A stretch of 64,000 nucleotides of DNA from Drosophila pseudoobscura (lineage: Eukaryota; Arthropoda; Insecta; Diptera; Drosophilidae). Positions 23,101 through 32,400 of this stretch are shown in pieces. The stretch's first letter is position 1. Each line of letters starts with the position of its first letter. The stretch lies in the NCBI RefSeq assembly GCF_009870125.1, contig NC_046683.1:6014001-6078000 (forward strand), in the 5' to 3' direction. A program made the position numbers and the translations under genes. The notes under the pieces were generated by a model. The model had not been told where the DNA came from. It saw only the letters and a list, made by a program, of their open reading frames with translations, and made no database searches.

Positions 23101-24708
23101 GTCCCTATGTCCGTGTGTGTCCGTTACATAACTGGCGTTAATCCGGCAAAGAGTTTCAATTTGGCATTCGTTCTAAATAGAGAGGGGGAGACCACATAAC
23201 ATATCTATCGGGATTTGTATGCCGCTCCCACCAATTAGCTGACAAATCGGTTCAGTGCCAGATTAAGCTCCACTCAAACCCAGGGACATCCCAATTGTGT
23301 GCGGCACGAAACTTGATTGGAATTTATTGTGGTTCACATTCTGGTGCTGAATGCGGGTCTGCGTCTGTGTCTGTGTCTGGCTCGGAGTCGGAGCAGAGCT
23401 GAGCTCCCCCAAAAAGGGGATTCCATAAATATTTATGACCGAAAGTTTTATGGGCTAAAAAGTGAATTGTCCGGGGTTCCTGCTCGTGTTGTCCTTTCCC
23501 CATGGTCTCCGTTTTAATTAGGCAATGACAAGTCGGATACGATGCGATATGAGGAGCACTTCCAATTTCCTGCACGGCTTATGTGCAGGACAATGCCGAT
23601 GTGGTCCTGGCTACGGGCACGGGTGTAGCGAGGACCACACAAATTGCAGCCACAATCAAATTTTTTATGACGTAGGCTCGAAGGGTGGTGGGTTTTCTTT
23701 ATTAACTTTTGAATAATTTACAATTTGGCCTGATGGCGCCCTCGATTCATTCGTGGGACATCCACAGCGAATGGTAAATGCTCTGATTTGCTGCGAGAGT
23801 TCCGAGAAAACCCGTTCTGATCTCCTTGAAAAATATTTCACAGGAATTTTATTATTGCACTGGGTGGCTTGAAATCCTCATTACTACGAAAACTGTTGGA
23901 TCTCTTTGTGAAACTGCATTAAATCTCTGCTTTAATGCACTGGATGCGTAACAAGGGAAAACTACTGCGGCTCTATAAGGTCAGAGGAAAACTAATGTAA
24001 TTTTTTTAAACACATTTCGATGGAATTCATTGGGCGACTTGGCCAAGAGCAACTGCTCATGAACTTAATTTGACACGGAATGGCATATTTGTGCGACCTT
24101 TTTTAACTTTTAACACATCTTTGGATTGCGAAGAACTAATTCCTCTTAATTGAATCAAATAATGGAATTGAAAGCCTAACCCAGACTTTGATCCTGAAAA
24201 TCAAATCATGAAACACGAACAGAATCGAAATTTATGTAGTTCCATAGAGTGATTCCATCACTTTAAGGTCTTGTACATATTTAAGTTTGAATTGTTTTCA
24301 ATCGCCGATATCTTAATGAATATGCCCAGCCCCATCGAATACCCTACTGCAGCAATATCAATATCAAAAAATATAGCCACCAAGGACATAACCGTAAAAA
24401 CCATAATCAAAAATGTTTAAACTTTATGTTTTATGTTTGTCCCGCAGCAAAAATGGTTACAGATGGCAAATGGTAAACAGAATGAGGCATAGACAGGGAT
24501 AAGGGTCGGGTAGGTCGGCTGTGGCCTAAATGTGCATACTATAGGTAGGTATACTCACCGTATATAGGCCCGTTGCAGTGGCCCCCGACGACGAGGATGA
24601 TGCTGCTGCTCCAGTGCTGCCGTAGTTGAGCTGTGAGTGATAGCCGCTGGAGAGGATCTTCTTGTGTGCGGATGCATGCGCCCGATACGCGCTCACGCTC
24701 AGTTTCAT
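1285..24708 (-). CDS. Cngl: Cyclic nucleotide-gated ion channel-like protein, 16 coding exons
   Basis: Six-transmembrane cation channel gated by cyclic nucleotides, expected in the plasma membrane of neurons. Coding exons from 5' to 3': 24708-24559, 21584-21316, 12264-12129, 12038-11835, 11104-10997, 10929-10789, 10702-10550, 10466-10336, 9583-9430, 9358-8958, 8895-8554, 8496-8277, 6512-6387, 6201-4023, 2582-2236 and 2175-1285. All junctions are GT-AG and in phase, and the sum is 5952 bp, or 1983 residues plus stop. In the protein I see S1 at about 224-246, S2 at 254-289, S5 at 360-383, a pore with TTIGDLP near 418-424, S6 at 432-455, a C-linker, and a cNMP-binding domain with FGEIG (603-607) and RTA (617-619). 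A very long Ser/Gly/Gln-rich C-terminal half follows, with a coiled coil near 1590-1640. It is much longer than vertebrate CNG subunits because of this tail, which matches my memory of the Drosophila CNG-like gene. The upstream promoter and any 5' UTR exons are not located. Confidence 0.93.
2236..2582 (-). CDS. Cngl: Cngl coding exon 15 (coiled coil)
   Basis: After a tgctcttcaag acceptor, the two bases GA complete a Gly codon. The exon encodes [20 protein letters not shown] and a heptad-like helix ([20 protein letters not shown]), followed by a Ser-rich and acidic region. This coiled coil is a candidate for subunit assembly. The donor is GTGAGT, phase 0. Confidence 0.9.
2583..4022 (-). other. 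Cngl: Cngl intron 14
   Basis: The intron is 1440 bp, from the GTAAAT donor to the acceptor at 2583. It is AT-rich with short TATA-type tracts and holds no ORF or repeat I can support. Confidence 0.8.
4023..6201 (-). CDS. Cngl: Cngl coding exon 14 (large tail exon)
   Basis: The exon is 2179 bp. It starts [15 protein letters not shown] after a cctgtcag acceptor and encodes Ser/Gly/Ala/Gln-rich low-complexity sequence with short ordered islands, including [17 protein letters not shown] (third GxPxxxRL motif, about residue 1128). It ends in phase 1 at a GTAAAT donor. If that donor is not used, the frame runs on 35 residues to a stop at 3916, giving a truncated tail. Confidence 0.88.
6387..6512 (-). 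CDS. Cngl: Cngl coding exon 13
   Basis: The exon is 42 codons between a gccgcag acceptor and a GTAAAG donor. It encodes an acidic start ([13 protein letters not shown]), then [16 protein letters not shown], the second copy of the GxPxxxRL motif. Both ends are phase 0, so it can be skipped without a frameshift. Confidence 0.85.
6513..8276 (-). other. Cngl: Cngl intron 12
   Basis: The intron is 1764 bp. It carries the degenerate tandem repeat described separately (7192-7500) and TGTATCTG-type low-complexity sequence near 7950-8060. I see no coding sequence. Confidence 0.8.
7192..7500. repeat. Degenerate tandem repeat, unit about 73 bp, about four copies
   Basis: Copies start near 7192, 7303, 7376 and 7451. 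Each contains a GTTTATTTCC- or GTTCATTTCC-like start, a TTCACA block, and ATCAAGCAGTGCG or a variant. The last three are spaced 73 and 75 bp. The first is more distant (111 bp). The repeat lies inside a Cngl intron and has no inverted repeats at its ends. Confidence 0.65.
8277..8496 (-). CDS. Cngl: Cngl coding exon 12
   Basis: Cytosolic tail: a Lys/Arg-rich segment ([17 protein letters not shown]), then an acidic stretch, then [17 protein letters not shown]. This is the first of three related GxPxxxRL motifs in the tail. It ends on a codon boundary at GTAAGG. Confidence 0.9.
8554..8895 (-). CDS. Cngl: Cngl coding exon 11 (end of cNMP-binding domain)
   Basis: It continues the cassette with [17 protein letters not shown] and the C-helix ([18 protein letters not shown]), then leaves the conserved channel for a His/Gln-rich linker. 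The first base completes a Lys codon. Confidence 0.92.
8958..9358 (-). CDS. Cngl: Cngl coding exon 10 (C-linker and cNMP-binding domain)
   Basis: It encodes the C-linker ([35 protein letters not shown]) and the beta-roll of the cyclic-nucleotide-binding domain, with [16 protein letters not shown] and the phosphate-binding cassette [16 protein letters not shown]. It ends in phase 2. Confidence 0.95.
9430..9583 (-). CDS. Cngl: Cngl coding exon 9 (S6 and C-linker start)
   Basis: [20 protein letters not shown] is S6, followed by [17 protein letters not shown], a very typical CNG C-linker start. The exon is 154 bp, phase 2 to 0. Confidence 0.95.
9584..10335 (-). other. Cngl: Cngl intron 8
   Basis: The intron is 752 bp between the pore exon and the S6 exon, with a GA tract (about 9667-9681). 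I see nothing else in it. Confidence 0.8.
10336..10466 (-). CDS. Cngl: Cngl coding exon 8 (pore loop)
   Basis: It encodes [20 protein letters not shown] and then the pore helix [16 protein letters not shown]. The filter reads TIGD, where textbook CNGA subunits have TIGE and CNGB subunits TIGG. It ends in phase 2. Confidence 0.95.
10550..10702 (-). CDS. Cngl: Cngl coding exon 7 (S4-S5)
   Basis: The exon is 51 codons. [15 protein letters not shown] continues the S4 region; [18 protein letters not shown] is S5. The acceptor is cctttgaag and the donor GTGAGT. Confidence 0.93.
10789..10929 (-). CDS. Cngl: Cngl coding exon 6 (S3 and start of S4)
   Basis: The exon is 47 codons, with [20 protein letters not shown] (S3) and then [13 protein letters not shown], the weakly charged start of S4. 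It is in phase at both ends. Confidence 0.93.
10997..11104 (-). CDS. Cngl: Cngl coding exon 5 (S2)
   Basis: The exon is 36 codons and encodes [20 protein letters not shown] followed by the LRTGYLEQG signature that ends S2 in CNG channels. The acceptor is gacggacag and the donor GTGAGC. Confidence 0.93.
11105..11834 (-). other. Cngl: Cngl intron 4
   Basis: The intron is 730 bp. The minus-strand ORF at 11417-11632 is open, but it has no homology to CNG channels and is not needed to join S1 to S2 in phase, so I treat it as non-coding. Confidence 0.75.
11835..12038 (-). CDS. Cngl: Cngl coding exon 4 (S1)
   Basis: The exon is 68 codons, in phase at both ends. It has a [11 protein letters not shown] basic patch, then [17 protein letters not shown] and more hydrophobic residues, the first membrane segment typical of CNG/HCN channels. 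Confidence 0.93.
12129..12264 (-). CDS. Cngl: Cngl coding exon 3
   Basis: The acceptor is ccaaacag and the first base completes an Arg (AG+G) or Trp (TG+G) codon, depending on the first exon used. It encodes basic cytosolic sequence upstream of S1, including [18 protein letters not shown]. It ends on a codon boundary at GTGAGA. Confidence 0.85.
13430..13800. mobile_element. Probable DINE-1/SGM-like (Helitron-related) remnant
   Basis: The region is bounded by CGTATACCCTTGCAAGG on the left and CCCTGCAAGGGCAT on the right, phrases I associate with DINE-1/SGM/ISY elements of Drosophila. The inside is AT-rich and non-coding. The family name is from memory and the boundaries are approximate. Confidence 0.4.
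14949..15019 (-). CDS. Cngl: Cngl alternative first coding exon (short isoform start)
   Basis: An ATG at 15019-15017 opens 71 bp encoding [19 protein letters not shown] and a few more acidic residues, ending in phase 2 at a GTAAGT donor. That phase equals the end of Cngl exon 2, so it splices in frame to the exon at 12264. Upstream sequence is A-rich with no convincing acceptor, which suggests 5' UTR and an internal promoter. This isoform would replace the first 140 residues with about 24. Confidence 0.6.
17743..18450. repeat. Diverged tandem repeat, unit about 175-200 bp, three to four copies
   Basis: Copies start at 17743, 17945 and 18134 with AAATAATACAGTGC. A fourth, weaker copy starts near 18308. 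Shared anchors in the same order are ATGTAAATTTCTGA (copies 2 and 3), CTTTTCAACACTGATTA (or a variant in all) and GAGAAAGTT. No coding potential. The block begins just past the candidate polyadenylation signal of the 19-kb terminal exon. Confidence 0.7.
18487..18492 (-). terminator. Candidate polyadenylation signal for the 19.1-19.5 kb terminal exon
   Basis: Plus-strand TTTATT reads AATAAA on the minus strand, about 590 bp after the TAA at 19085. It is the first canonical hexamer I noticed downstream of that stop. Hexamers of this kind are common by chance in AT-rich introns. Confidence 0.3.
19085..19487 (-). CDS. Possible alternative terminal exon of Cngl, or a small separate gene
   Basis: An open, GC-rich, protein-like frame begins after a ggatttag acceptor (first base 19487) and ends with KRNVAH and a TAA at 19087-19085. 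Its length (403 bp) has the right phase to follow Cngl exon 2. The resulting protein would be 273 residues and would lack every transmembrane segment. Alternatively, an internal ATG ([12 protein letters not shown]) could start a protein of about 125 residues on its own, with an N-terminal MACGC that resembles an acylation site. An AATAAA on the minus strand (plus 18487-18492) would give a 3' UTR of about 600 bp. I do not recognise the sequence. A Gln/Arg stretch and a basic C-terminus (SLRRIKRNV) are visible. Confidence 0.5.
20086..20590. mobile_element. Non-autonomous Tc1/mariner- or pogo-type element (MITE), 505 bp
   Basis: The ends are CAGTGCGTTT on the left and AAACGCACTG on the right, perfect 10-bp terminal inverted repeats with weaker complementarity continuing to about 23 bp. 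Both sides carry TA (20084-20085 and 20591-20592), the target duplication expected for this superfamily. The interior is AT-rich with no transposase ORF. Confidence 0.7.
21316..21584 (-). CDS. Cngl: Cngl coding exon 2
   Basis: It starts with [12 protein letters not shown] directly after a cag acceptor and encodes a Gly/Ala/Ser-rich, His-rich segment ending SDSKSPSQ. It ends in phase 2 at a GTAAGT donor, so it joins any exon needing one base. Candidates are the channel exon at 12264 and the possible terminal exon at 19487. The initial ATG could itself be used as a start. Confidence 0.75.
21585..24558 (-). other. Cngl: Cngl intron 1
   Basis: The intron is 3 kb of non-coding sequence between the first two coding exons. 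I see no repeat array, and the ORFs here look random. Confidence 0.75.
24559..24708 (-). CDS. Cngl: Cngl coding exon 1 (long isoform start)
   Basis: The chosen ATG (24708-24706) begins [13 protein letters not shown] and has a good context (CACAATG). An in-frame upstream ATG at 24741 would add eleven residues. The exon ends on a codon boundary at a GTGAGT donor and encodes 50 residues ending in a Ser/Ala-rich stretch. It is cytosolic N-terminus with no recognisable domain. Confidence 0.75.
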
Positions 24709-26129
24709 TGTGGCATCAACTCGATGCCCCCCACGCCCCACCTTTTGTGGGCGTTGTCACTTGTAGTCAGATTGGTGTCGCCGTTTGTGTGCGCTGGCCC
24801 CTGCGTGGGCGTGGTCGCTTCACTGCTCTAATGCTCCTGGTCCTGCTGATGCTTGTCCTGCTCCTGCTCCCGCTCCTGCTCCTGTTCCTTTTACTGGTTC
24901 TGCTGTTGATGTTCCTCCTGATGTTGCTATTGTTGCTGTAGTTGCTTTCAAGTTGCGTTGAATTGGGCCTAATTGAGTGCCCAGAGGCGGCTGACAAGGA
25001 CGACACCGTTTTTGGTTTTCTGGCTAACAGGAGGGTAGGCGTTTTGGCCAGAGAGCAAAGCACGAATGTGTCGACACCCAGAAACAAAGCAAACTTTTTA
25101 TTGCCGCCTTTAGTGGTGTTCTTTCTCCTCCTCCTCCTCAACCTCCGCCTTTTCTTTTGCCTTTGCCTCGTGGTGTTGTTGCTATTGTTTGTTTGCCTGT
25201 TTGTGATGCGACAGAAAGACAAAGGTCCTGGCAATGGGTGGAATGCAGATGATGGACTATGTGTCACTACTGTGCCCTGGCCAGGTCTTGGCCGGGGCTG
25301 GCGCTGGCGCTGTTATGCCCGTTCTGGTCTGCTTTTGGGGCCACTGTTCAGTTTTAGTTGGCCATAAACGTGGCTGCTTCGGCTGCTTCTGGTGGTGGTG
25401 GCGGTGCTGCTGCTGCTCCTGGCATTGGGGCATGTAGGTGGCTGCTGCGTTACTTCTCCACTTCCACTTCCACCTCCAGCTCTTCTGTTACAGTTCCTGC
25501 TGCTACTCCTCCCACTTCTGTTCCTTGCTGTGTGCGGGGGGTCCTTTTTGCGTGTGGCTGCGCCGCCTCTACCGTTGTCAAGCTCTCTAGAGGATCCTTC
25601 GTCGTGTTCTCTTTTAATTGTTTGTAATTTGGTTTTTAGTGCTCTACGGTTCCCTCTGTTGTTGCTGTGACTTTTGTTGCTGTAGTTGGGTGTTGTTGTT
25701 GTTGTTGCTATTGTAGTTTTTGTTGCTAAGGCCTCATGTCACTTTAGTTACAAGTATCTGTAGCTGTTGTATCTTACGCTGCTGGTGCTGGTGCTGCTGC
25801 TGCTATTGTATCCGTTGTTGCTGTTGTATCTCTCGTTTTTGCCTGCAGCGAAGAAAACATTTAGCTAAGTAAACATTAAAGTGGAAATTAATTAAAATGT
25901 CTAACAATTTAGTTACAAGGTTAAAGGCACTCTCACACACAGGCGCGCACACACAGACGGGCACACATTTAATGCTCCGCATTAGTGTTTGCCTGTGCGT
26001 GTGCGTGTCGGCAAACTTTCAGCTCATTTGGGCTTTGGATCGGTTTAGTTTTTAACTGAATTCCTCGAGCAAAAGTCGCTTAAAGGGCAGCCACAATCTG
26101 CTCCCACCATCACCATCACCATCCGTGTG

Positions 26130-26720
26130 TCTATTATGAACACTTGCTATGCCCTTGCAAAGGATATTATGATTTCTATGTTTGCAACGAAACGAGATAA
26201 GTATTTATAAAAGATAGTATATGCCTAGAGTAATTTGCAATTTTCAAATTCTTATCAAATCTATTGCATAAAAATGATTTAATTCCTAAAAAACTTTTCA
26301 TTACTTTAAATTGTTATTCAACATTTAAGAGCAATGAAACGAGTGGATGCATACCATCTCTGGAATAGATATTGTACCGCTCTGAAAAAGTAAATAAATT
26401 CGAATACTTAAAACCAGAAAACCATGCCCGACCATGCTTTCTATGCTGTCTGCTCACCGAAAGGACTGAGAGAAGCTACCCAAACTCGCTCTCTCTGCTG
26501 ATCGGGGAGAGAAACAAAAGCAGCTCTCTTTCGAAGACTGTCGTTCGGATATCAGCAGCTGAGCAAAACGAGCCAAGTGGAAGCATTAGGTTTTCGTTGT
26601 TGCTTTTTTCCGAGCTCTGCTTACAACGCTCGAACAAACCACTTTAGAGTTCTTAGTCCTTATAGGTCTGATAACTATATCACACAGCTATAACCCATAA
26701 GGATATTAATTTTCTTCTTG
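26130..26720. mobile_element. Possible DINE-1/SGM-like remnant
   Basis: The left part contains TATGCCCTTGCAAAGGATAT. The right part contains GATAACTATATCACACAGCT, followed by a CATAAGGATATT phrase. Both resemble conserved phrases of DINE-1-type elements as I remember them. The middle contains CT-rich non-coding sequence. Boundaries and family are uncertain. Confidence 0.35.
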
Positions 26721-28101
26721 TGTTTCTTCTTACCTTTCAATCAGTTTTAATGTACTGAATCTGCAAGAGTATCTCAAGCTTCGGTCCTCAAAATCTCACC
26801 TTTCTCTCTTGTTTGGATTGCAATTCAAATTAATATTGTTGGAGCTGCGCACACACACAAAAACACACACACACAGGCAGACACACCCCATTTGCAGTTA
26901 AATACAAAACTTTTCGCCCAAAGTCATCTACAATAAATAGTCTCGAGAGCTCCATGGAAAGGAGGATTGCGGGGGGGTGGACAGACTAGGTGTGTGCGCC
27001 TGTGTGGGATATTCTGGGGGCCAGGGAAAGTTCATTAACTTTGTGGCAATTTTGATTTGGGGCGTAATTTAAGCTTTTGCATGGATAAGTTACTTGACTC
27101 CAGAGCACAATGATTGATGGCCGTGATTGAGTGGCTTGCTAATCTATCCGTATCAGGGAACTATCTTAGTCAACCCATGTCTATGTGTCTTTGATGCGGA
27201 TTAGCCTCTGGTCATTGCCATTTATTAGTTAAACATCAGGAATCAGTGATGAAAGGGGTCATCAATCAATAAAAGCAATTACCAAAGCCTGAACCAGTAC
27301 ATAGTTTTGATTTTCCGAGCTGCTTCAATCATTTGAGCTAATCAAAGTTGATCTTGAATCTAGGACTCAATCATTTATGATTACAATCACTCTCACAGAT
27401 ATCAAACCATCATCTCTCAAACATCATTCGACCACAGATCAATCAACATTACATACGCTATGTTCCTTTCACGCTGAGCGTCAATTCAATGAGATGGCAA
27501 TCAATCGCGCATCATTGCCAATCAATTTGGCGCTTAGTCGAATTGATTCAATTCTTTCATTCAGCACTCACTTAGCATACACTCGACATTCATTACAGAG
27601 ACAATCACTTTATGCCCCCCACAGAAGCGGATTTATTACGGTTAACAATGGGCCAAGTATTCTTTATTAAAATACGTCCGGAGGTGTGGGCGGCTGGCCA
27701 CCCTGTGGTGTGGTTGCCGTGGTTCGGGGATGCTGGCTGGTGACTGGCGGTGCCTCCAATGAATAACAAAAAACAAGACAAAAAAAGTTCATTCCTCAAA
27801 CGAGGCTGTAAACATGTCGCAAATGTAAATCAAATGTATGACAGACAGAGTCTCGTGGATGGCCCCAAGGATAAGATACTTGTATTGTTCGTAAATGTGT
27901 GCAGCTCTTAGGAGGAGCTATGTCTGTACATCTAGTATCTTTCAGAGAAGGATGGATAGAGTTGGAGTACAAAAAGAGGGAGAAGGGCATAAAGTTGGAG
28001 CAATTACAGCAGAGAATCCATTGAGCCGAAGGCAAACATTCAATCAAGACTGTAAATTAAATAAACGATGGCCAAAGGAAGGGCTCTGTGCCACACTCTG
28101 T

Positions 28102-28156
28102 CCCGGAATCTGCCCGGAATCTGCCCGGTATCTGCCCGGTATCTGCCCGGAATCTG
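28102..28156. repeat. 11-bp tandem repeat, about five copies
   Basis: The unit GGAATCTGCCC (with GGTATCTGCCC variants) repeats head to tail. It is a short minisatellite with no evident function. Confidence 0.85.
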
Positions 28157-29160
28157 TTCTCCACCCACTCGGACTCTACTCCCACTTCGACTCCATGAAT
28201 TGCACCTGTTGGCATCCTATATACTATACCCAACGATGGCACATAAAATGTAATTATAAAGCATTCAAACATCCGCCAAGGAGATATAAACTTTGCCCAG
28301 CCAGAGGGGGAACAAAGCGGTTAAATCAAGGGGGCTGAGTGGGTAAAGAGGAGCACAGCACCCAGGACCGAGGTTCTGCTGTGGGACAAGGGGCACACAA
28401 TGTACGAGATTTAACACTTTGTGCGAACTCTTAACCGGCTTACAGAGCTGAAGAAGCCGCTGCAAGTTTTACGAGCTATTGCCTGGTCAGGCTGCCCATC
28501 AACATCCATGTATATGTATATATATCCATACATATATATGTACGTATTAAATACTATATAGGTTTTATTATATACATATATACGCAAGGGTGTATATGTG
28601 TATCTGCGCATTTTTCCACATAAAACTCAATGAAGCATCCACTGACAGGCGAGAGATAAAGAAGAAACTGGCAACGCCTGCTGCTGCTGCTGCTTCTGCT
28701 TCTGCTTTTGCCTGTGCTGTGCTCCTCTCCGTCGGCCTCCTACTGATTTCAATTTCAAAATGTACGCTCCATTGGACAGTAAGGAACACCCATTCACCCT
28801 CCGATAGCCCGATACCCTGATACCACGATACCAAGCCCCCAAGCGTCCAACAAAAAAGTGACATTAAAAAATGGTAGCTACTTATCAGACCCGAGGCCCG
28901 ACATCCGAACACACCAGACCAGAGAATATTTATCAAAAACCTATCGCGTTGGGCTCACGCATACCGTATGTGAAATTCAAATTTTGAAACAGAATATAAG
29001 CAAAAAAAATCCCAACATTCGTGGAATTTTGATTGGTTTTTCGGTTGTTCATGAAACGAAATTTTTCTGAAAAAGACGGTGTGAAAAATGTACATTAAAA
29101 TGCATGACTTTTTCCATATTTGGACGAGGCAGGGATTTTATATTTGTTTTTTAATGCCAA

Positions 29161-29220
29161 AGGGAATTAAAATTGTGGAAGGTGGTTAATGATATTCCAA
29201 GAAAAAAACATATACAAAAA
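29161..29220 (+). repeat. Flanking block shared with the far end of the cluster
   Basis: This 60-bp block upstream of the first cluster gene (GGGAATTAAAATTGTGGAAG at its left) is repeated in the same orientation at 36579-36640. It marks the cluster as an array of duplicated units, not just duplicated coding sequence. Confidence 0.7.
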
Positions 29221-29249
29221 TTTGATCAAATAGCCATTTGTTCAGTTTT

Positions 29250-29328
29250 CACTAGCAATGTAGCCCTGATATTAAAGTCATCACTGAATGGATTACATCA
29301 ATCTCCTCATACGAGTATACTAAACAAA
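29250..29328 (+). promoter_or_regulatory. Upstream block of cluster gene A, shared with gene B
   Basis: It contains ATTAAAGTCATCACTGAATG and CATACGAGTATACTAAACAA, both present with a few changes at 33530-33606 upstream of gene B. It lies 106-184 bp before the start codon. Shared position and partial conservation suggest promoter or 5' UTR. No TATA box is obvious. Confidence 0.5.
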
Positions 29329-29433
29329 CTCGTATAGACAAGAACATTAAAAAACTTCTCTCGATCTATAGATAAACAAGCCAACAATTATTGCTTAGAT
29401 TTTGCTCAATTCTACGAGGCCAGGAGTGCAAAA

Positions 29434-32400
29434 ATGAAACCGGTTCGCTCATTCCTCAAAGTTCCAGACATGAATCAACGGACAAGCGAGGAGGAGGAGG
29501 TGTCACAACAGGACGAGCGCACGGCCCGAATGATGGGAGGTGAAATGTCGACTCAAGCCTATCTAGAGGAGCTTAAATGGCCAATGGAGAACCTTTCTAT
29601 GCAGCAACAGCAGAAGCCTTCCGTTCAGGACCAGACCCAGGCTCGGAAGCGTATGTGCGCGCACAGATCCAGCTGTGGTATGCACCGTAGCTATCATCCA
29701 GGCGATTACCTAGCAAAACAGCCACATCAGTGCCAGAAGTATCAGAAGAATATTGATCGGAGTCCAGGCAAGCAACAGCAGCCTTCTCAGGACAGCCCGA
29801 CAATGACAGCATCTTCAATCAGCTCCAGCTCCAAAGCTATGGACGTCCTATTTCGGCGTCCTTCTCGACGAAATGTTTCCTTTCTGATGGAAAATCCAGA
29901 GCCCTCCAATACAGCAGTTGGCCAACCGTCTTCATGCTGGAGCAGTACGGATGAGGCGAATTTCGTTGAAAATATCGATGAACCTGAACAGAATTTTCCT
30001 CAATGCAATCAAAGCCAGAAGAGAGCACCGATAAGCAAAACTACAGACGTCCTATCCCCGCGTCCTCATCACTACAGTCCACAAAAGCCAAAGATGCTTT
30101 ATAAGAACACGGACGTGATAGACTTTGACAACGATTTGAAAGGACTTGATAAAAAATCATCATACAAGTACATGGAATATGCCCCTAAACTGTGTCAGAG
30201 TCTACCGCATCAGACGAATCAGAATATTTTTCATAAGCACAAACAGGAGCTTTATCAAATGATGTCACCGTCACGTGAGAAGGTCGGAAAACAGCAAGCT
30301 AAGCACATCCAATTGTCGCCTCCTCATCAATACAGTTGTATACTTGAGCCGCATAAGTGGGGCAGAGAGATTGGTGGGGAACTTCTCGCTAAGAACTCGG
30401 ACATTCTTACATCACCATCCTTGAGCGAGATCTCCGAGAAGAATTGCGAAGATTCCACTGTAAAACGAAAACGATATAACAAATTCGGAAGGTGTAGTGA
30501 CGAGAACGGCACGAACAGCACCTCCACAAGATCGACCGTGATCACTGTGAAGAGCAGGGACGAGCTGCGTTCCATGGTCCGGGACGAGCTGTGTGCCTTG
30601 GTCCAAAACGAGATTGAAATTCATTCGGTGTTCGGTGAACTGTCTGATACTGTGGTCTCTCATTTGAAGGACTATTTGTGCGGGCAGTCAACAACTGACA
30701 ATGTTCCCCCACCCAAGAGCCAGTATAAGGATAGCCATTGTACAAATGCACCCAAGAATTCAGCCATAGATAATGTCCTGGATACCAAGAAGCAGGAGTC
30801 ATATCAAACCCAAAAGAAAGCATCGTTCGGCAAAGGCATACCCAAAGATCATACTCAGCGTACGTCTCAGGATCTTATTAAGGAGCAGACACAGAAGTCG
30901 TATCGGCGCGCTTCGTATCACAAGAACCAAAAGCAACATTCCTATCGTACCTTCAAGCTGGAGGCCAAACAGAAGCAGCCTCCAAATCAGCAGCTCTCGT
31001 ACTTTCCTTCATTCGCATGCTTCAGCGATACGCCTGAGGATGATTCCGAAGAGTCTAATTTCGAAGTGGATAAGAAGACACTCAACAAGCTCATGGAAGG
31101 TTCCCCAAAGCACAAACTCAAACACACACTGTCCGGTGACGAGAATGATGTGTTTTCCATTTCTAGTAGCAACTCGGTTTCGACTTCGATCAGTGCGAAG
31201 AGCGGGAACGAGCTGCGTGCCATGATCTGGGACGAGATGGAATTGCGGTCGGTGGATGTAGAAGAGAATGTGTCCATCTTTTTAGACTTGAGTCAACCCA
31301 CAGATGACGGAAATCAGGATATGAAGGAAACAATGTCCAAACATCCAAACATCGCTTCCCTCCCGAATTTGGCCATAGATGTTGATGCGCCCACCACTGA
31401 TTCATTTAAGGGTTCGAAACCATATCACAGATCTGTCTTAGTGAAGCGTTCCAGTGATCAAGCCGATTTTGCACCACAACAGCAGCAGCAGGACGATCGG
31501 AATCATCCTCAACAGTCGAAGACGTATCGCAAGAATTATCAGAGCTCCGCCAGCCAGCAGCAGGTGCAAAAGAACAAGGATCGGTATCCAAGACCTTCTC
31601 CGACGTCCTTTCAGCATCATTCAGAAGAGCAGTACCCAAAAACTACGTATCATAATTCTCCAAATCAGCATCAAAATCCTCAAGAGCAGCGGCAGCATTC
31701 ACAACAGCCGTACGATGATCAGACTGAAGAGAATCCTGTCAAGATGATGCAGTACAAACAGCAGACGAAATACCAGAATCATAAAACTACAAAGAAGCAT
31801 TCGCATGGGAATCGTCACTCGGAAAACCAGACAGAGGATGATCGCCAGAACCCCTCCAAGATGATGCAGCAAAATCTGCAGACAGAATACGAGAAAGCCC
31901 CTAAGAAGGAGCCGTATGAGGATCATCCTCAGCAGCCGACTCCTGATCAGTTCAAGCAGAAACCACCGGAGAAGTATCGAGTATCTCCGTACCACAATTC
32001 TACAGAGAAGCATTCGCATGGAAGCCCTCAGAATATGCAGCACTATTCAAATGATGAGCAGCCTCTTAAAAATCCTAACAGGTTGATGCAGCAAAATCTG
32101 CCGACGGAATACCAGAAAGCCCCTAAGAAGGATCCGTATGAGGATCATCCTCAGCAGCCGACTCCTGATCAGTTCAAGCAGAAACCACCGGAGAAGTATC
32201 GAGTATCTCCGTACCACAATTCTACAGAGAAGCATTCGCATGGAAGCTCTCAGAATATGCAGCACTCTTCAAGAAAGGTTTATGATGAGCAGCCTCCTAA
32301 AAGTCCTGACAAGATGTCGCAGCAAAATCTGCCGAAGGAATACCAGAAAGCCCCTAAGAAGGATCCGTCTGAGGATCATCCTCAGAAGCCTTGTCAAGAT

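Larger units (their letters stand above)
24709..28900. other. Upstream or 5'-intronic region of Cngl, no supportable gene
   Basis: From 24.8 to 25.8 kb there is Leu/Ser-coding low-complexity CTG/CTC/TTG sequence that produces spurious ORFs on both strands. CA microsatellites occur near 25933-25970 and 26850-26882. A probable DINE-like remnant sits at 26130-26720, and an 11-bp tandem repeat at 28102-28156. A Cngl 5' UTR exon may be present but I cannot place it. Confidence 0.6.

Noticed and set aside
24633..25670. Several Leu-rich ORFs on both strands
   Set aside because: Low-complexity CTG/CTC/TTG sequence with no conserved structure; both strands are open, as expected of repeats.
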